A DNA stretch of 64,000 bases, taken from Otis tarda (Eukaryota > Chordata > Aves > Otidiformes > Otididae). The stretch covers positions 195,251,553 to 195,315,552 of the forward strand of contig CM048552.1 of NCBI GenBank assembly GCA_026413225.1. Direction: 5' to 3'. This document shows, piece by piece, positions 59,081 to 64,000 of the stretch. The position numbers were made by a program, and so were the translations under genes. The notes under the pieces are model-generated. The model was not told where the DNA came from. It was given only the letters and a program-made list of their open reading frames with translations, and did no database searches. Within the stretch, counting starts at the first letter, position 1. Every line of letters begins with the position of its first letter.

Positions 59081-62000
59081 ATTCATTCCTCTATACAATA
59101 TCCATTGTCTTAGTGCAGCTAAAAGCACCCTAAGGTGCTTTACAAAATGTAAAAAGACATGATCCCTGACCTAAACTGCTTTCTGCTTTAGTTGAGACAC
59201 AACACAAGACATGAGAAATGAGAGTGAGATGGTGCAGGGATGAGTGAGGTCCAGAGTCCCTCTAAAGAGAGCACTCTCGTGTGATGTTTATACAACATGA
59301 ACATTAAACTGTGTCCAGTCCTCTGCTCCTTTTTGAAGTTAGCCTAATTTTTTTCAGAAGCAAGGGTTGTATGACATTAACCGGCATTGAAAGAGTTCTG
59401 ACTGATGACAGTTTCATTTTTTACTTTTGATAAGAGCTCTTGTGAATCACATCACAAACTGAGGCATTAAAGAAATATATGTCAATTTGTCTTAATATGC
59501 CATACTGCAAATCACAATGATTTACCTGCTGCTTTAGAAGAGTTTCAACAACCCCTGCAGCAGGGACAGGGACCTCCAAGTGCTAGGGGGTTGGCAGTTG
59601 AGAAAATGCACATTACATATGTAATTTAACTCCAAATGTGGACACAAAATGTGGTAGAAATATTTCCTGAGCTGTACCCTATTCAAGTTTCTTATAAGGC
59701 CAGCAACTTTTAATCAGACTTGTGCATCCCGATAGGTCTTTGCAAAACTGGTCTCAGCAGCAGGGAATGTTTAGCAGTGTCTTTGAGTGCTACATCAAAG
59801 CTTATGGTGCTTTTCACAAAAAAATATTCCCTGGCAACATGTCCTTCCTGAGCGCCAGACAGAAAAGTATAGTTTAAAAATCTTTATTTACAACTGGAGA
59901 AAAAGAATCCTTTGCCTCAGTGGGCTTCTGGCAGTTATTGAGGTTCCATAGTGCAATATTCACCTGTTTCACAAGGAAACTGGCCAGCTTATCCAAACGG
60001 TCATGCATCAGACTGTACTGGCTCCACTGCTGTTACTGATCCCAAGGGTCAGGAAATACAGGATACTGCATGGAGTTCCTCAGGTCTCAATACCTTCGCT
60101 CCAAGATGGACATGTGTCCCTCCTACTGGCCATGGTATGTTCTGTGGTCAGAGAGGAGGAGAACAGCTTTCTTAAGAAGGCACTTTGGGTTCAGGGACAC
60201 AAGTGACAGTCTTGTAACTCTCTGGAAAGACCATGCCATTTACTTACTTCCATGCTTTTAGAGATCTCTCTCTCTGCCCTCTATAAGAAGGCAACTCTAT
60301 CTGTCTCTGATTTAGACGTGATCAAATCAACATCCTAACACCTATCACTTTCCAAGGGAAGGTTTCAGAGGACCATATGGATTATGGCAATGGGTATTTT
60401 CTTAATGTTCAAGAAGAGAGATTTACATCCTACAGTGCTCAGCAAGTAGCTCTGTAAGGACGTCAAGCTGGATCACCCTGGTCACTATGCCTTCTCTGGG
60501 TCTGGTTTCCAATACCCAGGCTGAATGAAGAGCCAAGGCAGGGGCCCAGCATATTTCTCAAAACACGCTCAGTGTCCTGTTGTTTGACTCCATAGAGAGT
60601 TTCACAAAGTAGTGCCTCTGAACATCATCCAGCGACACGCAAGGATCAGCCGTAAACTGTACTGCCTGTTCAAGCCTTGGCCTCCGGTGGCCAGCCCTGG
60701 GCTTGGCTTGTGCCACGCTTTACAGGCTCTGCCCCTGCCCCTCGTGCCAGGACGGTGTCAGGGGGCTGTGGGCAGAGCCGAACTTGTGTACAAATAAGGA
60801 GGAACTTTTAGCAAGTGGTCTCCAGTATAAACTTGTTCGCTCTTGTTTTCCTTACTTCCCAGTCTTAAAGTGGGATGTTTCACATCTTTTTCATTATCTA
60901 TTGGCTCATTTCCAGGCTGGATAAAGCTATGGGGGGCTGTACACTTTCCACTGGGCCCTATGGCAGGGAGGGGACCTGCTGCCCCCGCTGACGTGATGCA
61001 TCTTTCAGTAAAATGGTGCTGGGAAGAAAAGAGGGAACTGGAGTGAGCAAAAACTTTTCCATTTGAAGTTTATAAATCACTACATAAACTGAATCAGTGA
61101 GCTGTGCACAGCCCAGGGTATAGAGTATGAGGTACAACAGTCTTCTTATGTCTCCTCTAAGTGTCTTGTCACCCTTCAGGTAACAATATAACCAATCTCT
61201 GGATGAACGCTGTAACTCCAGGTAAGCTCAAAGATAAGCTGAGAGGCTTTTGTCATTTAAACCTCTTTGAGGTTCTAATGCATTAACAGGAGATTTACTT
61301 AGACCAGAAGTTGTGAAACCAATCACTTATGAAAATGTTCTCTTTCATTTGGGTGCCAAAATTTGACCTCTCTCTGAAAGCTACAGAGTTGCTTCGGCAT
61401 TAAGCACTACGTCTGACAGTTCCTTCCCCTGGTGACAGCACAGTCAGCTCCCGCAAGCACGGAGCCCTGAAGTTGTTTTGGGAGATCAGTAACGTGTCTG
61501 TGTGTAGCCTGTAGACTTTGCTTTGTTAAAGAATATTAAAGTGTAGGGGGTTAGTACTTTCTTTGGTTCAACATTAAACCTGGCATTTCTTCACTTTAAA
61601 AAGCTGCCATTTTGACCTTTGTCACTATATTAGAAAGCAATGACAGGCTCAGCTGTTTGCAGGAGCTGTTTGCCTTCTACAAACTCATATTAGCTATTCC
61701 AGGAACGCACTATTATTGTACACTATTATAACCATTAACCAGTGACTCCTCAACACAATGAATTTCTGTACTCTGAACAAACTCGAGCACTCAGTGGGGC
61801 CAGTGCCCACTACCAGGGTTTGTCCCTGAAATACGGAGAACATTAACTATCCTGAAACTCATGCATCATTCCCTTCAGTTACTGAGTCCTTGGAATATCC
61901 ACTGATTTTTTTCTGACAAGGTATAAAACTTCTTTGCAACTTTCTCTCAGTATTTTGCAGGAGAACAGCTTTGAAGTGGTCACTGATTGCAGACTTTAAC

Positions 62001-64000
62001 AACTGAAGGGTCTTATTAAGGGAGATCCATAAGAACCATGTTTCTGGGTTAGGAAGTATATGGTATTTTCACTTCTGGAGGAAGACGAGGGAGGGCTGTG
62101 TGAGTGCTTAGCCCTCTCTTACTACAGAGTCATTGCTGTTTCCAAACTGTGGGCCTGGCATGCTCTACAGGTGTCCCCAGATGGTCCCTCAGTCATCTTT
62201 ATCGGGAGGCATGGACTGTGCAGTAGATCCCACCTACTCATATTTTCCCAGTAGAAGTAGTGTGATAGTTCAGGGTCTGGAGGGGTGATGGTGTACATTT
62301 GAGTCTTATCTCAACAAATGTTCCATACTCAGCCAGAGAATGGACCTTGATGCAAGAGGTGGGAAACATTCCCAGATCCCAGGTTAGATATTGTCAAATA
62401 TGGAATTTATAAAGCAGAAGGAGAAAAACATTTCTACCTGTCAGCAATGCACAGTTCATTTGTCTAGTATCTGAAGGACTGTTTGTCAAAGCCGATGGAT
62501 AATCTGAGCTGCTGTGTTTCTGAGCTTAAAAATGTTACTAATGAACATTAGTCATGACGGTGACTAATGTTCTTGTGTGTGCCAATGTTTAGCCAGTCTG
62601 AAAAGATGTAGGTTTAGTAAATAGTCTCCAGACTTTGAGATTGCCCAGTTCTACACCCAAAGTTCTCCAGCAAGAGCGAATCATTTATACCACATTGAAG
62701 TAAAGAAACAGAGTAAAACCATTAAAGCAACAGGACAAAGGCCAGGGTACAGAAAATTATTCAGCTGCTTTTGAAAGCTGCCACTGCCTCCTCCTCTCAG
62801 TTGCACTGCACACATTGCAAGATAACTTTTGCTTTAAATGGAGGGGACCATTTATAACTTACTGAATCCATAATTTAGAAGAATTTAGACATAAAGCAGC
62901 ATGTATAGCTCAAGTAACATGACCTGAATCACTGGGAATATTGTAATTGCCTTCTTTCAGTTGTAAAACTCGGAGTTCAAGATTGCAACCTGAATTCTTC
63001 TGAGGAATTAATTTTGTCCAATTAGAGATCTCATTGCTGTCCTTGTGTCGTGAGCAGTTCAATTTGTTCCATTCACTGTTCTTTCTCTTTTTGTCAGCAG
63101 GACAATTTACTGCAGCCTGTCAATGTGTAGTGAATCCATAATGAATTATGGAAATTTGCTGTGGAAGCCTGACCTTTTCTGAAGTTTGTATTAGGATTTC
63201 CCAGTACCTCTGTTCTCGTACGTTTTAATGCTCTAAGCAGAAAGCAGTAATTTCAAATATTGCTGAAGAAATTCACATTAAAGGCTACCCAGACACATGA
63301 AAACTCATCCTTACAAAAAAATATTTCCTGCAGCCAAAAGTAATTCAAATGTTATTAACTGAGAGAAACTACTGGAGGACATAACAGGCTCCTTGTTAGG
63401 TTTCCACCAAGGCTAGCAGAGTTATTACAAACACAAAAAAGATTTAAAGTTGTCTATTGGTCAGATATACACAGCACAGCATGTGATTACCATTAATGCA
63501 GACTTCAAAAAGCTCAGAAATGTGGATCAGTTTTCTCATACATCCAGAAAGATGGATATTTATCTAAACAGTCATATTAGCAAGATACATTTGCAAAGTA
63601 TTGTAATTTCTTGTCCCAGTCAGGGATAGTGCAAAACTGGAGCAAGAATGAAACAGTTTATCAGGATTTCCAAATATTACCTGATGTCCAGTATTGGTTG
63701 GATGTCCATATGGTTGGTAGCTCCTACAGTATCTTGGCAGCTTTCCATTCTCAAATCCATATGCTTTAGACAATAGAGAACAGGTTCCAAGAATTGTACT
63801 GAGCTCATCACATCCGAACTCCCACAGCTACTCTACTGCTATGTGACTTTGGAAAGCACAGTGACCGTGACTGGCAGACAGAATGAGTCTTACCCAGTAA
63901 AAGAAAATTCTGGCTTCAGATAATTTTAATCATTTTAATTGCTTTAAAATGGCTAAAGCCAAAGTGAGGGAAAGTTTGATTCTGGACCAGCCAGTGAACC
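59081..64000. other. Unique DNA, no gene seen
   Basis: No recognisable gene or young transposon. Near 59.12-59.22 kb, 'aaggtgctttacaaaatgta' with 'gatccctgacct' resembles the same ancient amniote repeat hinted at near 47.6 kb. A 12-bp perfect hairpin lies at 62543-62572. Short open frames have no domain features. Confidence 0.45.
62543..62572. repeat. Perfect 12-bp inverted repeat
   Basis: GAACATTAGTCA (62543-62554) and TGACTAATGTTC (62561-62572) are exact inverted copies separated by six bases. Each arm contains a TGACTAA AP-1/MAF-like half-site, so the palindrome could bind a dimer or form a cruciform. The stem is too short for a microRNA precursor. Confidence 0.75.

Noticed and set aside
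1-64000. tRNA, rRNA, CRISPR array, bacterial-type operon, toxin gene
   Set aside because: Looked for tRNA box B (GGTTCRANNCC) with a matching box A, regularly spaced direct repeats and ribosomal RNA sequence. None was found, and the context is a vertebrate nuclear genome.

Overview
This is a stretch of bird nuclear DNA, AT-rich and almost without genes. The clearest signature is CR1, the chicken-repeat-1 non-LTR retrotransposon that dominates avian genomes. About ten CR1 insertions lie on both strands, several with the 8-bp (ATTCTATG)n or (ATTCTGTG)n tail diagnostic of CR1. There are also two related solo LTRs of an ERVL-like endogenous retrovirus, and a faint MIR-type SINE. I cannot name the species. 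Two CR1 copies with long, nearly unbroken reading frames suggest that CR1 was active fairly recently in this lineage.

Layout: 1-5.1 kb is AT-rich unique DNA with two CR1 remnants. 5.1-5.9 kb is an LTR with a CR1 inserted inside it. 5.9-11.7 kb is unique DNA with a GC-rich block, a short tandem repeat, an octamer palindrome, a MIR-like SINE and an imperfect inverted repeat. 11.68-14.30 kb is the longest CR1 (+ strand; end of the endonuclease, whole reverse transcriptase and C-terminal region), broken by one frameshift and one stop. 14.3-26.5 kb is unique DNA with older CR1 pieces near 16 and 18 kb and a GC-rich, G-quadruplex-prone block at 20.3-20.7 kb. 26.55-27.47 kb is a 0.9-kb CR1 on the minus strand. 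33.7-35.3 kb is an old CR1 split by a 1134-bp solo LTR flanked by a 5-bp target duplication. 39.27-40.83 kb is a 5'-truncated CR1 on the minus strand whose reverse-transcriptase frame is completely open (481 residues). 40.8-64 kb is essentially unique DNA with one short CR1 3' end and some small repeats, hairpins and GC-box DNA.

I found no convincing host protein-coding gene, tRNA, rRNA or CRISPR array. The window is best read as intergenic DNA or a very large intron. Three short segments with good splice-site context (near 4.3, 36.4 and 41.1 kb) are weak exon candidates, and a ZNF143/THAP11-type site at 37.5 kb marks a possible regulatory element. I see no evidence for a new multi-gene system. 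The main content is transposon stratigraphy (LTR into CR1 at one place, CR1 into LTR at another) and a few candidate regulatory or structural motifs.
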